Assembly (NCBI RefSeq): GCF_001425945.1
Contig: NZ_LMEB01000010.1
Coordinates: 186,001-250,000 of the forward strand
Direction of reading: 5' to 3'
Origin: Brevundimonas sp. Root1279
GTDB lineage: Bacteria; Pseudomonadota; Alphaproteobacteria; Caulobacterales; Caulobacteraceae
DNA: 64,000 nt
Shown here one piece after another: positions 28,285-38,657 of the stretch. Positions within the stretch are counted from its first letter, which is position 1. The number at the start of each line of letters is the position of its first letter. The notes beneath the pieces were generated by a model. That model was given only the letters and a program-made list of their open reading frames with translations. It did not search any database and was not told where the DNA came from. Both the position numbers and the translations under genes were made by a program.

Positions 28285-29505
28285 ATGGCGGCGATGACGG
28301 TCACCGAGCCCCTTTGCCCGATCCCCGATATCGCCCCCATGGCGTCGCAAGCCGACATGGATGCGGCGATCGAGGCCGCGCGCCTGGCGGTCGGCCTGCC
28401 GGTCGGCTCTCGCGTGGTGGCGGCCATGTCCGGCGGGGTGGATTCCACCGTCGTCGCCGGCCTGCTGCACAAGGCGGGCTATGACGTCGTCGGCGTGACC
28501 CTGCAGCTCTACGATCACGGCGCCGCGCTGAAGAAGAAGGGCGCCTGCTGCGCCGGCCAGGACATCCACGACGCCCGGCTGGCGGCCGAGACCCTCGGCA
28601 TCCCGCACTACGTGCTCGACTACGAAAGCCGCTTCCGCGACGCCGTCATCGACCAGTTCGCCGACAGCTACCTGCGCGGCCAGACGCCGGTGCCGTGCAT
28701 CCGCTGCAACCAGACGGTCAAATTCCGCGACCTGCTCGACGTCGCCCGCGACCTCGGCGCCGAGGCCATGGCCACCGGCCACTACGTGCGCCGCGCGGTC
28801 GTCGGCGGACGCACCCAGATGCGCAAGGCGATCGACCACTCGCGCGACCAGTCCTACTTCCTGTTCGCCACCACGCGCGAGCAGCTCGACTATCTGCGCT
28901 TCCCGCTCGCCGACCTGGAGAAGCCCCAGGTGCGCGGCGTGGCGCTGGAGCTCGGCCTGCGCATCGCCGCCAAGCCGGACAGCCAGGACATCTGCTTCGT
29001 GCCCAACGGCGACTACCGCACCCTGATCGACAAGCTGCGTCCGGAAGGCCGCGCGGCCGGCGAGATCGTGCACATGGACGGCCGCGTGCTGGGCGCCCAC
29101 CACGGCATCACCGACTACACCATCGGCCAGCGCCGCGGCCTCAACGTCGCCGTCGGCGAGCCCCTGTTCGTGACCAAGCTGGATCCTGAGAAGCGCCACG
29201 TCATCGTCGGTCCGCGCGAAGCCCTGCTGACCGCCGCCCTGACCCTGGACGAGACCAACTGGCTCGGCGACGAACCCTCGATCGAGGCGGCGGCCGAGGC
29301 CGGCGCCCCGGTGCTGGCCCGCGTCCGCTCGACCCGTCCCCCCTCGCCGGCCCGCCTGTCCATGGTCGACGGCGCGGTGTCGGTGGCCTTCGCCGCGGGC
29401 GAGGAAGGCGTCGCCCCCGGTCAGGCCTGCGCCCTCTACGACCCGGCTGATCCGGATCGCCTGCTGGGCGGCGGCTTCATCAAGACGACCACCGCCGTTG
29501 CCTGA
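28285..29505 (+). CDS. mnmA: tRNA-uridine 2-sulfurtransferase MnmA
   Basis: The protein has up to 406 residues. It carries the PP-loop SGGVDST (49-55), the [11 protein letters not shown] segment whose Cys141 aligns with E. coli Cys102, and SQDICF with Cys237 aligning with Cys199, the pair that carry and transfer sulfur. MnmA thiolates U34 of tRNA for Lys, Glu and Gln. The start is ambiguous: ATG at 28285, 28294 or 28339 are in frame; the catalytic core begins near residue 40 so any would work. The last codons overlap the next gene's TTG start. Confidence 0.93.
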   Translation: MAAMTVTEPLCPIPDIAPMASQADMDAAIEAARLAVGLPVGSRVVAAMSGGVDSTVVAGLLHKAGYDVVGVTLQLYDHGAALKKKGACCAGQDIHDARLAAETLGIPHYVLDYESRFRDAVIDQFADSYLRGQTPVPCIRCNQTVKFRDLLDVARDLGAEAMATGHYVRRAVVGGRTQMRKAIDHSRDQSYFLFATTREQLDYLRFPLADLEKPQVRGVALELGLRIAAKPDSQDICFVPNGDYRTLIDKLRPEGRAAGEIVHMDGRVLGAHHGITDYTIGQRRGLNVAVGEPLFVTKLDPEKRHVIVGPREALLTAALTLDETNWLGDEPSIEAAAEAGAPVLARVRSTRPPSPARLSMVDGAVSVAFAAGEEGVAPGQACALYDPADPDRLLGGGFIKTTTAVA

Positions 29506-30073
29506 TCACAGCGACGACGCAGGCCTGGCGCTCGCCGTCCGCTCCGGCCTCCCGGCCGAAATGCTCTATCTGCGCGACGCGCACCCCCGCGACCGCTGGA
29601 CCACCGGCCTCGACGAGACCGCCGCCTTCTGGCTGCAGATGCACGGCGGCTTTCGTCAGCACCAGACGCACATGGCCGGCCTGGTCGACGCCTGGCGCGG
29701 CGGCGGCGAGCTGTCGGCCCTGCATCGCCAGCTGGTCCCCGCGCTGCAAGCCTTCCTGCAGCACCTCGACGGCCACCACCGCATCGAGAGCGGCCAGTAT
29801 TTTCCGATGATGCGCCGGATCGAGCCGCGCATCGGCCACGGCCTCGACTTGCTGGATCGCGACCACGACGTCATCCACGCCGAGCTGGAGGCCCTGTTCC
29901 AGGGCGGCCTCGACTTCCATCGCGCCGTCCAGTCCAACGCCGTCGACGCCGCTGACCGCGCCGAGCGCCTGTCCGACGTGCTCGCGAGGGCCCAGCCGCT
30001 GCTGCTGCGTCATCTCGAGGACGAGGAGGACATCGTCATTCCCCTGATCCAGCTGCGCGGCCTTCCGCACTGA
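29498..30073 (+). CDS. Hemerythrin HHE-domain protein
   Basis: The 191-residue helical protein contains spaced His and Glu residues typical of hemerythrin-like four-helix bundles ([55 protein letters not shown]), suggesting a non-haem di-iron site that senses or binds oxygen, nitric oxide or iron. The chosen TTG at 29498 overlaps the mnmA end by eight bases; an internal ATG at 29561 would remove 21 residues that I recall as conserved. No regulator was found nearby. Confidence 0.8.
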   Translation: MPDHSDDAGLALAVRSGLPAEMLYLRDAHPRDRWTTGLDETAAFWLQMHGGFRQHQTHMAGLVDAWRGGGELSALHRQLVPALQAFLQHLDGHHRIESGQYFPMMRRIEPRIGHGLDLLDRDHDVIHAELEALFQGGLDFHRAVQSNAVDAADRAERLSDVLARAQPLLLRHLEDEEDIVIPLIQLRGLPH

Positions 30074-30168
30074 TCAGAGAACGCGGTTTCATTAATACGG
30101 CGACAGGTTGCATCCAAAATGCTCAGCTCGCCCCTCAGGTGTGCATCATCCGTCTTGAGGGGCTACCC

Positions 30169-32109
30169 ATGCGATCCACCACCGCCGGAATGGCGACCGC
30201 GCTCATTCTCGTTCTCGCCGCGCCGCTCGCGCCGTCTGTCGCCTGGGCCGAGCCTGCAGCTGCGACCTCCGAGGCCCCGAGGCCTCCGGTGAAGACCTAT
30301 AGCGCCGCCCAGTTCTTCGAGACGACCAGCTACGGCATGCCCCATCCGTCCGGCCTGGCCTTCTCGCCGGACGGCCGCTCATTGCTGGTCTCGTCGGACG
30401 CCAGCGGCGTGTTCAATGCCTACGCCCTGCCGCTGGACGGCGGCGCCGCCACCCAGCTCAGCGCCTCGACCGGACCCGCCACCGCCGGCGCGACCTACTT
30501 CCCCAACGACGGCCGCATCCTGCTGACCGCCGACGGCGGCGGAGACGAGCTGACCCATGTCTTCGTGCGAGAGCTGGACGGCGCGGTCCGCGACCTGACC
30601 CCGGGGGACAAGGTGAAAGCCGAATTCCTCGGCTTCAGCGGCGATCGCAAAACCTTCTGGGTCACCTCCAACGCCCGCGATCCGGAGGTCTTCGACCTCT
30701 ACGCCTACGACGCCGCCACCTACGAAAGCCGGATGATCTTCGAGAACCCGGGGATGTTCATCTCCGCCGTCTCGCCGGACGGCCGCTGGCTGGCCATGGC
30801 CAAGCCGATCACCAGCGCCAACTCCGACGTCTACCTCGCCGACCTGGCCAACGGCGGCCAGCCGGTCCTGATCACCGAGCATACGGGCGACATCGCCTAT
30901 GACGTCTACGACTTCACCCCCGACAGCAAGGCGGTGATCCTGGCCACCAACGAGCACGGCGAGTGGAACCAGGCCTGGACGCACGACCTGACCACCGGCG
31001 CCCGCGGGCCCCTGGTCCAGGGCGACTGGGACGTCTCCTACGTCATGTACTCGCCCTCGGGCCGCTACCGGGTCTCGGCCCTGAACGCCGACGCCTCGAC
31101 CCGGCTGACCATCCTCGACACCACGACCAACCAGCCCGTCCGCCTGACCGGCCTGCCGGACGGCGACATCGGCGGCGTCCGTTTCAGTGAGGACGAGGGC
31201 CGCATGGCCTTCACGGTCGCCTCGGACACTTCGCCGAGCGACATCTTCGTCGCCGACCTCGCGGCCGGTACGACCAAGCGCCTGACCACCGCCCTGAACC
31301 CGGCCATCGCCGAGTCCGACCTCGTCGAGGCGACCATCGTCCGCTACCCCGGCGAAGGCGGGGTGATGATCCCGGGCGTCCTGTACAAGCCGCGGAACGC
31401 CTCGGCCGCCAACCCCGGCCCGGCGGTCGTGTTCGTCCACGGCGGCCCCGGCGGCCAGAGCCGGCGCGGCTACTCGGCCATGATCCAGCACCTGGTGAAC
31501 CACGGCTACACGGTGCTGGCCGCCAATAACCGGGGCTCGTCGGGCTACGGCAAGACCTTCTTCCACATGGACGACAAGGCCCATGGCGAGGCCGACCTGC
31601 GCGACATCGTCGCCGGGGGCGAGTGGCTGCGCCGGCAGGATTGGGTCGCCGACGACCAGGTCGCCGTCATGGGCGGGTCCTACGGCGGCTACATGACCGC
31701 CGCCGCCCTGGCCTTCCACCCGGAGGCCTTCGAGGCCGGGGTCAACATCTTCGGCGTCACCAACTGGGTGCGCACCCTGGAGTCCATCCCGCCCTGGTGG
31801 GGCGCCCAGCGCGACGCCCTGTTCGACGAGATGGGCGATCCGGCCACCGACGCCGAGCGCCACCGCCGCATCTCGCCCCTGTTCCACGCCTCGAACATCC
31901 AGCGCCCCATGCTGGTCGTCCAGGGCGCCAACGACCCGCGCGTACTGCAGGTCGAGAGCGACGAGCTGGTCGCCGCCGTCCGCGCCAACAACGTGCCGGT
32001 CGAATACGTCCTCTTCCCCGACGAAGGCCACGGCTTCCAACGCCGCGACAACCGCATCACCGCCCAGGAAGCCTATCTGGCCTTCCTCGACAAATACGTG
32101 CGCGACTAA
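30169..32109 (+). CDS. Exported S9C-type prolyl oligopeptidase family peptidase
   Basis: The 646-residue protein has a signal peptide (about 1-29, ending AWA), a beta-propeller region (about 45-380) and an alpha/beta hydrolase domain with GGSYGGYM (Ser504), GANDPR (Asp589) and DEGHGF (His621). The HGGPGGQ oxyanion region is also present. It resembles dipeptidyl or acylaminoacyl peptidases acting in the periplasm. ATG at 30169 has GAGGGG nearby and is preferred to an in-frame start at 30139. It is transcribed alone. Together with the S9D enzyme at 2289-4724 it shows peptide scavenging as a theme. Confidence 0.92.
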   Translation: MRSTTAGMATALILVLAAPLAPSVAWAEPAAATSEAPRPPVKTYSAAQFFETTSYGMPHPSGLAFSPDGRSLLVSSDASGVFNAYALPLDGGAATQLSASTGPATAGATYFPNDGRILLTADGGGDELTHVFVRELDGAVRDLTPGDKVKAEFLGFSGDRKTFWVTSNARDPEVFDLYAYDAATYESRMIFENPGMFISAVSPDGRWLAMAKPITSANSDVYLADLANGGQPVLITEHTGDIAYDVYDFTPDSKAVILATNEHGEWNQAWTHDLTTGARGPLVQGDWDVSYVMYSPSGRYRVSALNADASTRLTILDTTTNQPVRLTGLPDGDIGGVRFSEDEGRMAFTVASDTSPSDIFVADLAAGTTKRLTTALNPAIAESDLVEATIVRYPGEGGVMIPGVLYKPRNASAANPGPAVVFVHGGPGGQSRRGYSAMIQHLVNHGYTVLAANNRGSSGYGKTFFHMDDKAHGEADLRDIVAGGEWLRRQDWVADDQVAVMGGSYGGYMTAAALAFHPEAFEAGVNIFGVTNWVRTLESIPPWWGAQRDALFDEMGDPATDAERHRRISPLFHASNIQRPMLVVQGANDPRVLQVESDELVAAVRANNVPVEYVLFPDEGHGFQRRDNRITAQEAYLAFLDKYVRD

Positions 32110-32118
32110 ATCGGATCG

Positions 32119-32164
32119 GGAGGGGGCTGGCCAACCGGCGACGCTTCGCGTATCAGCGCCCTCC
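32119..32164 (+). terminator. Inverted repeat after the S9C peptidase gene
   Basis: Arms at 32119-32129 and 32154-32164 pair over 10 of 11 positions (GGAGGGGGCTG with CAGCGCCCTCC) around a 24-base loop, ten bases past the stop. There is no T-run, so it may protect the 3' end rather than terminate. Confidence 0.45.
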
Positions 32165-32181
32165 CGAAAACGAGACGACCC

Positions 32182-32271
32182 ATGTTCGCCTATTGCATCA
32201 CCTCGCAGCTGCCCATGCAGCTCGACCGCCAGCCGGTCGAGGGCAAGGCGGCGTGCGCGGAGGGTGTGTAG
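32182..32271 (+). other. Possible 29-codon open reading frame of unknown status
   Basis: ATG at 32182 opens 29 codons (MFAYCITSQLPMQLDRQP, then Val-Glu-Gly-rich to the stop TAG at 32269-32271). There is no convincing ribosome-binding site, and I know no homologue; it could be a remnant or chance. It occupies the gap between the S9C gene and rtcB. Confidence 0.2.
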
Positions 32272-32307
32272 GGAACGACAGGGCCGGATCGGCTTCGGTT
32301 TTCAAGC

Positions 32308-32340
32308 AACCCCTCCCGCCAACCGGCCGGAGGGGTTTCT
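32308..32340 (+). terminator. Terminator-like stem upstream of rtcB
   Basis: AACCCCTCC (32308-32316) pairs perfectly with GGAGGGGTT (32329-32337), followed by TCTT. It lies 60 bases upstream of the rtcB ATG, inside the expected leader, so it might act as an attenuator or end transcripts from upstream. Confidence 0.55.
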
Positions 32341-32399
32341 TGTATGCGCAAGAGCCTCCCCCGCCGGTCCGGAAGGATCAGAAAGGAAGGAGAGACGAC

Positions 32400-33620
<1,221 letters not shown>

Positions 33621-33624
33621 CGGG

Positions 33625-33656
33625 AGCCGGTCGTGCAGCGATGCGCGGCCGGCTTT
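33625..33656 (+). terminator. Weak terminator after rtcB
   Basis: AGCCGG (33625-33630) pairs with CCGGCT (33649-33654), followed by TT, in the short gap between the converging rtcB and thioesterase genes. The stem is short and the T-run minimal. Confidence 0.35.
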
Positions 33657-33663
33657 CGTCGTC

Positions 33664-34521
33664 TCAGGCTCCGCGCATCGGCACGATCTTCCGCCGCTGA
33701 CGCACCAGGGCCAGCGGCGTGCCGTCGGGTGCCCAGGCGACGCCGTCCTCGACCGCCCAGCCGCCGCCGACGTCGCGGCTCTTGAAGTGGAAATAGGCCC
33801 AGCCCTCGGGCGAGACGTCCGGTGTCAGGTCCGCCAGAAGGTCGGCGCGCAGGTCGACGCTGGCCGAGATCGCCGGCGGCGCCGGCAGGGCCGTCCAGTA
33901 GGTCGGATACAGCCCATCCAGCAGGAACAGCAGCCGCGCCTCGTCCAGCGGCGCGCCGTCCGTCGTGCGCATCCAGCAACCCAGTTCGGGCGACTGGCCG
34001 GCGTTCTGGCCGAAAAGCTTGGGTCCGGCGACGAAGCGGTGCTCGATGTAGCGGGTGAACCAGGGCCCGTAGAGCGGGTCCAGCGGCGAGGATTCCAGCG
34101 CGTCTACCGGGGTCGGCTTGACGTCCAGCGGCTTCAGCACCGGCCCGGCCACGTCGCGGCCAAAGGTGCCCAGCGCCTGCACCGCCATGCGGTCGCCCTG
34201 CCCGCCGATGACGCTGGCGTAGGAGACGTTGCGGCCGCCGCGGGCCATCGCCGGCTTGAAGTTGGCGGCTTCGAAACGCGCCGCCGCCAGATACTGCACG
34301 GTCAGGGTCTGCAGAGGCGTCTCGATCCCCAGCCCTTGGCGCATCGCTCCCCCGGCCAACGCCGCCATCAGCCCGCCGAAGGGCGCGCCCTTGGCCGGCT
34401 CCAGCGACATCGGCGCATTGGAGAAGTCGCCGCTGAGCCGGACATCCAGCCCGCCCTCCCCATCGTCGGTGAGGGTCAGGGCTTCGGCGAGCGTCTGCTG
34501 GAAGGTCATTCTCTGGTGCAT
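33664..34521 (-). CDS. Thioesterase family (TesB-like double hotdog) protein
   Basis: The product (285 residues from ATG 34521) shows the acyl-CoA thioesterase pattern: FGGLMAALAGGAM with the first hotdog helix, LQTLTVQYLAAARF, and a second half with DGLYPTYWTALPAPPAISASVDLRADL. Such proteins hydrolyse or bind acyl-CoA. Alternative in-frame starts lie at 34530 (TTG) and 34509 (ATG). The gene diverges from the HxlR regulator, whose probable operator at 34606-34628 lies between them, so it may be controlled by that regulator. Confidence 0.8.
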   Translation of the reverse strand: MHQRMTFQQTLAEALTLTDDGEGGLDVRLSGDFSNAPMSLEPAKGAPFGGLMAALAGGAMRQGLGIETPLQTLTVQYLAAARFEAANFKPAMARGGRNVSYASVIGGQGDRMAVQALGTFGRDVAGPVLKPLDVKPTPVDALESSPLDPLYGPWFTRYIEHRFVAGPKLFGQNAGQSPELGCWMRTTDGAPLDEARLLFLLDGLYPTYWTALPAPPAISASVDLRADLLADLTPDVSPEGWAYFHFKSRDVGGGWAVEDGVAWAPDGTPLALVRQRRKIVPMRGA

Positions 34522-34605
34522 ATCGATCAAGAAAGACGGGCGGAAGACGGGGGGCCTTCCGCCCGAGTTCGAGGGATCTAGATACGTCGCGGCTCGCCGC
34601 TACGT

Positions 34606-34628
34606 GTCAGTAGCGAAAAAATACTGAC
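34606..34628. promoter_or_regulatory. Inverted repeat, probable HxlR-type operator
   Basis: GTCAGTA (34606-34612) and TACTGAC (34622-34628) form perfect 7-bp arms around nine bases, midway between the divergent thioesterase and HxlR genes. The core AGTA/TACT is similar to half-sites described for HxlR/YodB-type regulators. Confidence 0.6.
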
Positions 34629-34689
34629 CTAGTCCGTTCAGATTGGCAACCCTCTTGCCAAATGGCTGACGCGACGTCACCTTCCCTGC

Positions 34690-35193
34690 ATGGGACGCAC
34701 CGCCGACTATTCTCGCCAGAGCTGTTCGATCGCCGCCACCCTGGAGGTGATCGGAGATCCGTGGACCCTTCTGGTCATCCGCGACGCCTTCAACGGCGTC
34801 AGCCGCTTCGAGCAGTGGCAGGAGAACCTCGGCGTCGCGAGGAACGTCCTGGCCGCCCGGCTCAAGAGCCTGGTGCAGCACGGCGTGCTCGAGCCCCGCC
34901 TCTATTCCGAGCGTCCGCCGCGCAACGAGTACGTCCTGACCGCCAAAGGCAAGGACCTGTACGGCGTGCTGGTCACCCTGCACGGCTGGGGCGCCAAACA
35001 CGTCTACGGCGACGCCGACTCGGGCATCGCCATGGTCCACAAGACGTGCGGCCATGATCTCTCGCCCCGCATCGCCTGCGGCCATTGCAACGAGATCGTC
35101 AAACCGCGCGACATCCAGCTGACCCGCGCCGAGAACTGCGCCACCGTCGGCGACATGATGCCCCGCGAAAAGGCGGACGAGGAAGCGGCTTGA
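34690..35193 (+). CDS. HxlR-family winged helix transcriptional regulator
   Basis: The 167-residue protein has the HxlR domain: CSIAATLEVIGDPWTLLVIRDAF at about residues 12-34, the recognition helix region NVLAARLKSLVQHGVL, and the wing RNEYVLTAKG. A C-terminal cysteine cluster (CGHDL, then CGHC around residues 117-132) may bind metal or sense redox. HxlR proteins act as local repressors or activators. The divergent thioesterase gene and the palindrome between them are its likely targets. Confidence 0.88.
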   Translation: MGRTADYSRQSCSIAATLEVIGDPWTLLVIRDAFNGVSRFEQWQENLGVARNVLAARLKSLVQHGVLEPRLYSERPPRNEYVLTAKGKDLYGVLVTLHGWGAKHVYGDADSGIAMVHKTCGHDLSPRIACGHCNEIVKPRDIQLTRAENCATVGDMMPREKADEEAA

Positions 35194-35194
35194 G

Positions 35195-35698
35195 CTAGGG
35201 CGCCTTGATGACGTTGATCGTCATGACCACGCCATCGGTCGCCTGAGCGAGATTAGTGGTGCGCCAAACTGCAACGCACACTTCACCTTCCATCTTGGAG
35301 GTGCCCCCGCACCAGAGGTCGGAAAGCGAGCCGTCTGGCGACCAGACGTTCCGCTGCTGCTCGCCCCATCCGATTGCGGTCATCTCATCGAGGAGGTCAT
35401 TCGCGGTCCCGACCGCACCAGAGATGGCGATCTGGCAAACGCCCGGTTCCGGATTCCAGGACAAGGCGAGCGATGTACCGCCACGGATGAGCGCATACCA
35501 TTTCCCTTCGTGCTCACGAAGGTTGATGCCGGTGGCGACTTCGCGAACGCGGTCTTCCGTTACCGCTCCACCTTCAAACAAGGGCAGGCAGCCATTGTGG
35601 AGGATGTACTCGGCAGCCTTGGCCGCTGAAGCCTCTTCGGCTTTGGCCGGGCCCGCAAAGGCGCAGGCGACGGCGGCGAATGCAGCAACAGACTTCAT
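35195..35698 (-). CDS. Small exported protein of unknown function
   Basis: The 167-residue protein begins at ATG 35698 with a signal peptide (MKSVAAFAAVACAFAGPAKA). The mature part has four Cys, Trp-rich motifs (WNPEPGVCQIAISG; WSPDGSLSDLWCGG; CVAVWRTTN) and resembles a small NMCC_0638-like or lipid-binding beta protein only loosely. I do not recognise the family. The coding region is AT-richer than its neighbours. The stop lies one base from the HxlR gene's stop, converging with it; the start is divergent from the GST gene. Confidence 0.7.
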   Translation of the reverse strand: MKSVAAFAAVACAFAGPAKAEEASAAKAAEYILHNGCLPLFEGGAVTEDRVREVATGINLREHEGKWYALIRGGTSLALSWNPEPGVCQIAISGAVGTANDLLDEMTAIGWGEQQRNVWSPDGSLSDLWCGGTSKMEGEVCVAVWRTTNLAQATDGVVMTINVIKAP

Positions 35699-35773
35699 GA
35701 CGCGACCCCAAAAAACGCGCGGCGCATACAACGCCGGCGACCACCGACCAAGCGTTGCAAGAGATAATCTAGA

Positions 35774-36526
35774 ATGTTCCAGCCCGTCACCCTGATCGGC
35801 AGCCCCGTCTCGCCGTATGTCCGCAAGGTCCTCGCCGTCTGCGCGATCAAGGGGATCGAGGTCGAGCTCGATCCGATCACGCCCTTCATGGGTAATGACG
35901 ATTTCGAGACCGTCAGCCCGCTCCGCCGCATTCCGGTCTGGATCGAGGGCGACGTCACGCTCTGCGACTCCAGCATCATCGTCCAGTACATCGAGGAGAC
36001 CCGGCCCGGCCCGGCCCTGTGGCCGGCCGATCCGGTGCAGCGAGCCAAGGCGCGCTTCATTGAGGAGTTCGCGGACACCCGCCTGTTCGACGTCCTGGGC
36101 TGGAAGCTGTTCTTCCAGCTGGCCCTGAAGCCGCTCTTCTTTGGCGGCGAGGCCGATCAGGCCCTGGTCGACCAGGCGCGCGACGCCGACCTGCCGGCCC
36201 TGCTCGACTGGCTCGAGACCCAGACGCCCGAGACCGGCTTCCTGTTCGGCGACCTGTCCATCGCCGACCTCAGCCTCGCCCCGGCCTTCTTCAACGCCCG
36301 CGCGGTCAAGGTCGAGGTCGAGCCGGAACGCTGGCCCAAGGTTGCGGCCTGGCTCCAACGCATGACCGACGAGACCCCGCTGGGCTCGCTCAACAAGCTG
36401 GCCCGCGCCCTGCTGCGGACCCCGATCGAGCACCACCGCGAGCGCCTGACCGAGTTCGGCCTGACGCCCGCCGCCCGCAGCTGGGGCGGCAGTGTGCCGC
36501 GCCGCGGTCCGATGACTCCTCGCTGA
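35774..36526 (+). CDS. Glutathione S-transferase family protein
   Basis: The 250-residue protein has a thioredoxin-fold N-terminal domain with SPVSPYVRKVLAVC (residues 10-23), RRIPVWIEGDVTLCDSSIIVQYIEE including the cis-Pro and the glutathione-binding SS, and an all-helical C-terminal domain with FLFGDLSIADLSLAPAFF. It likely conjugates glutathione or acts as a thiol peroxidase or isomerase. It stands alone, with 75 bases upstream to a divergent gene. Confidence 0.88.
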   Translation: MFQPVTLIGSPVSPYVRKVLAVCAIKGIEVELDPITPFMGNDDFETVSPLRRIPVWIEGDVTLCDSSIIVQYIEETRPGPALWPADPVQRAKARFIEEFADTRLFDVLGWKLFFQLALKPLFFGGEADQALVDQARDADLPALLDWLETQTPETGFLFGDLSIADLSLAPAFFNARAVKVEVEPERWPKVAAWLQRMTDETPLGSLNKLARALLRTPIEHHRERLTEFGLTPAARSWGGSVPRRGPMTPR

Positions 36527-36600
36527 TCGACGGCTTGCACTCCGCCGCCGACCGGCTCATTCACGCGTCCAAAATCACAAGACTCGCTCAGGTTAGCTCC

Positions 36601-37782
36601 ATGTCCGATCCCGTCGTCATCTGCTCCTTCGCCCGCACCCCGATGGGCGGCTTCCAGGGCGCCCTGTCGGGCGTGAAGGCCACCGAACTGGGCGCCGCCG
36701 CGGTCAAGGCCGCCGTCGAGCGCGCCGGCGTCGACGCGGCGAAGGTCGACCAGATCTACATGGGCTGCGTCCTGCCCGCCGGCCTCGGCCAAGCCCCGGC
36801 TCGCCAGGCCGCCATCGGCGCCGGCCTCGGCCAGCACGTCGAGGCGACCACGGTGAACAAGATGTGCGGCTCGGGCCTCCAGGCGGCCATGATGGCGCAC
36901 GACGCCCTGCTGGCCGGCACGGCCGACGTCATCGTCGCGGGCGGCATGGAGTCGATGACCGGCGCCCCCTACGTCATGGCCAAGCACCGTTCGGGCGCCC
37001 GCATCGGCCACGACGTCATCTCGGACAGCATGTACCTGGACGGGCTGGAGGACGCCTACACCCCCGGCAAGCTGATGGGCGCCTTCGCCGAGGACTCGGC
37101 CGGGACCTACCAGTTCACCCGCGAGCAGCAGGACGAATACGCCATCGAGAGCCTCAACCGGGCGCTCAAGGCCATTGAGAGCGGAGCCTTCGACAAGGAG
37201 ATCGTCCCGGTCGAGGTGAAGACCCGCAAGGGCGTGGAGACCGTCAGCCGCGACGAACAACCCGGCAAGGCCATGCCGGAGAAGATCCCGACCCTGAAGC
37301 CGGCCTTCTCCAAGGACGGCACCATCACCGCCGCCAACGCCAGCTCGATCTCGGATGGCGCTGCCGCCCTGGTCATGACCCGCGAGAGCGTCGCCAAGGC
37401 CATGGGCCTGCCGATCGTCGCCCGCGTCGTCAGCCACGCCGCCCACGCCCACGAACCGGGCCTGTTCACCACCGCCCCGGTCCCGGCCATGCAGAAGGCG
37501 CTCAAGAAGGCCGGCTGGTCGGTCGAGGACGTCGACCTGTGGGAGGTCAACGAGGCCTTCGCCGTCGTCGCCATGATCGCCATGCAGGAACTCGGCATCG
37601 ACCGCGCCAAGCTGAACGTCAACGGCGGCGCCACGGCGCTGGGTCACCCGATCGGCGCCTCGGGCGCCCGCGTCCTGACCACCCTGCTCGCCGCCCTGGA
37701 AGCCCGCGGCGGCAAGAAGGGCGTCGCCAGCCTCTGCATCGGCGGCGGCGAGGCCGTGGCGATGGCGGTGGAACTGGTCTAG
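36601..37782 (+). CDS. Acetyl-CoA C-acetyltransferase (biosynthetic thiolase)
   Basis: The 393-residue thiolase has the acylated Cys89 in NKMCGSGLQA, His349 in GHPIGASGAR and Cys379 in LCIGGGEAVA, the full catalytic set. It condenses two acetyl-CoA to acetoacetyl-CoA or runs in reverse, connecting with scoAB at 12133-13490 and possibly polyhydroxybutyrate metabolism (phaA/atoB type). ATG at 36601 is preferred to an in-frame start at 36535, which lacks homology-like sequence. Confidence 0.93.
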   Translation: MSDPVVICSFARTPMGGFQGALSGVKATELGAAAVKAAVERAGVDAAKVDQIYMGCVLPAGLGQAPARQAAIGAGLGQHVEATTVNKMCGSGLQAAMMAHDALLAGTADVIVAGGMESMTGAPYVMAKHRSGARIGHDVISDSMYLDGLEDAYTPGKLMGAFAEDSAGTYQFTREQQDEYAIESLNRALKAIESGAFDKEIVPVEVKTRKGVETVSRDEQPGKAMPEKIPTLKPAFSKDGTITAANASSISDGAAALVMTRESVAKAMGLPIVARVVSHAAHAHEPGLFTTAPVPAMQKALKKAGWSVEDVDLWEVNEAFAVVAMIAMQELGIDRAKLNVNGGATALGHPIGASGARVLTTLLAALEARGGKKGVASLCIGGGEAVAMAVELV

Positions 37783-38267
37783 GCCGCCACCGCGTCCTGC
37801 GCGAACATCCCATCCAGTCGGGCGTAGCCGGCCTCCATGCCGCTGGTCATGCCCGACATCTTGGCCCCATCACGGGCCTCCTGCGACGCATAGAGGATGT
37901 GCGTCCGCAGCACAGTGCCGCCGTCGACCTCGTGCAGGGTCTGGGTGACCAGGGTCTCTCCGCCGGTCCAGTCCTCGTCAAAGAGTTCGGTGGCCACCAT
38001 CCGCTCGTCGGGGACCAACTCCTTGAACACGCTGGTCAGACCCATGGTGCGGCCGTCCTCATTGGCCCATTCAACCCGCAGCGCCCCGCCGACACGCAGG
38101 TCGACCGTGCACACGGGCATCGACCAGCCCGGCGGGCCCAACATCCAGCGCTTCATCAGTTCGGCCTCGCTGATCGCCCGCCACACCTGGGCGCGGCTGG
38201 CGTCGAAGCGGCGCTCGATCAGGATCTCGCGGTCGCCGGGCGTGGTCATCTTCAGCGGTTCTGGCAT
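37779..38267 (-). CDS. SRPBCC (AHSA1-like) family protein
   Basis: The 162-residue protein has the START/Bet v1-like pattern IERRFDASRAQVWRAISEAE, WMLGPPGWSMPVCTVDLRVGG and TLVTQTLHEVDGGTVL. Such proteins bind hydrophobic ligands. ATG 38267 has a GGAGAGGAG site and is preferred to an earlier start. It lies 18 bases downstream of the ArsR-type gene on the same strand, a common pairing, and converges on the thiolase with a 4-bp overlap. Confidence 0.88.
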   Translation of the reverse strand: MPEPLKMTTPGDREILIERRFDASRAQVWRAISEAELMKRWMLGPPGWSMPVCTVDLRVGGALRVEWANEDGRTMGLTSVFKELVPDERMVATELFDEDWTGGETLVTQTLHEVDGGTVLRTHILYASQEARDGAKMSGMTSGMEAGYARLDGMFAQDAVAA

Positions 38268-38284
38268 CGGTCGTCTCCTCTCCA

Positions 38285-38638
38285 TCACTGACCGGGCGTC
38301 TTCGCCCCGGTCGTCTTGAGTTCTTCCAGCACCGCGTCGAGCGCCGCATAGCGGGCCTCGAACAGGGTGCGCAGTTCGATCAGAAAATCATTTGCGATCA
38401 CGAGAGCCTCCGGCTCCAGCTTGCGGGGACGGCGCTGGGCGTCCTGCCCCGTCGAGATCAGCCCGGCCCGCTCCAGCACCTTCAGATGCCGCGAGATGGC
38501 CGGCTGGCTCATGTCGAACGGCGCCGCCAGTTCGCTGACCGAGGCCTCGCCCTGGGCCAGCCGCTTGAGGATGGCCCGCCGGGTCGGGTCCGCCAGGGCG
38601 GCGAAGGTCTCGTCCAGCTTGAGTGCGGTCGCGGCCAT
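38285..38638 (-). CDS. ArsR/SmtB-type winged helix repressor
   Basis: The 117-residue regulator shows the ArsR domain: FAALADPTRRAILKRLAQGEASVSELA, then DMSQPAISRHLKVLERAGLI as recognition helix and the wing RRPRKLEP. Metal-binding cysteines are absent, as in the ArsR members paired with SRPBCC proteins. ATG 38638 has GAGG seven bases upstream. A perfect palindrome 20 bases upstream is the likely self-binding site. Confidence 0.9.
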   Translation of the reverse strand: MAATALKLDETFAALADPTRRAILKRLAQGEASVSELAAPFDMSQPAISRHLKVLERAGLISTGQDAQRRPRKLEPEALVIANDFLIELRTLFEARYAALDAVLEELKTTGAKTPGQ

Positions 38639-38657
38639 TCCATAACCTCGCTGTTGT

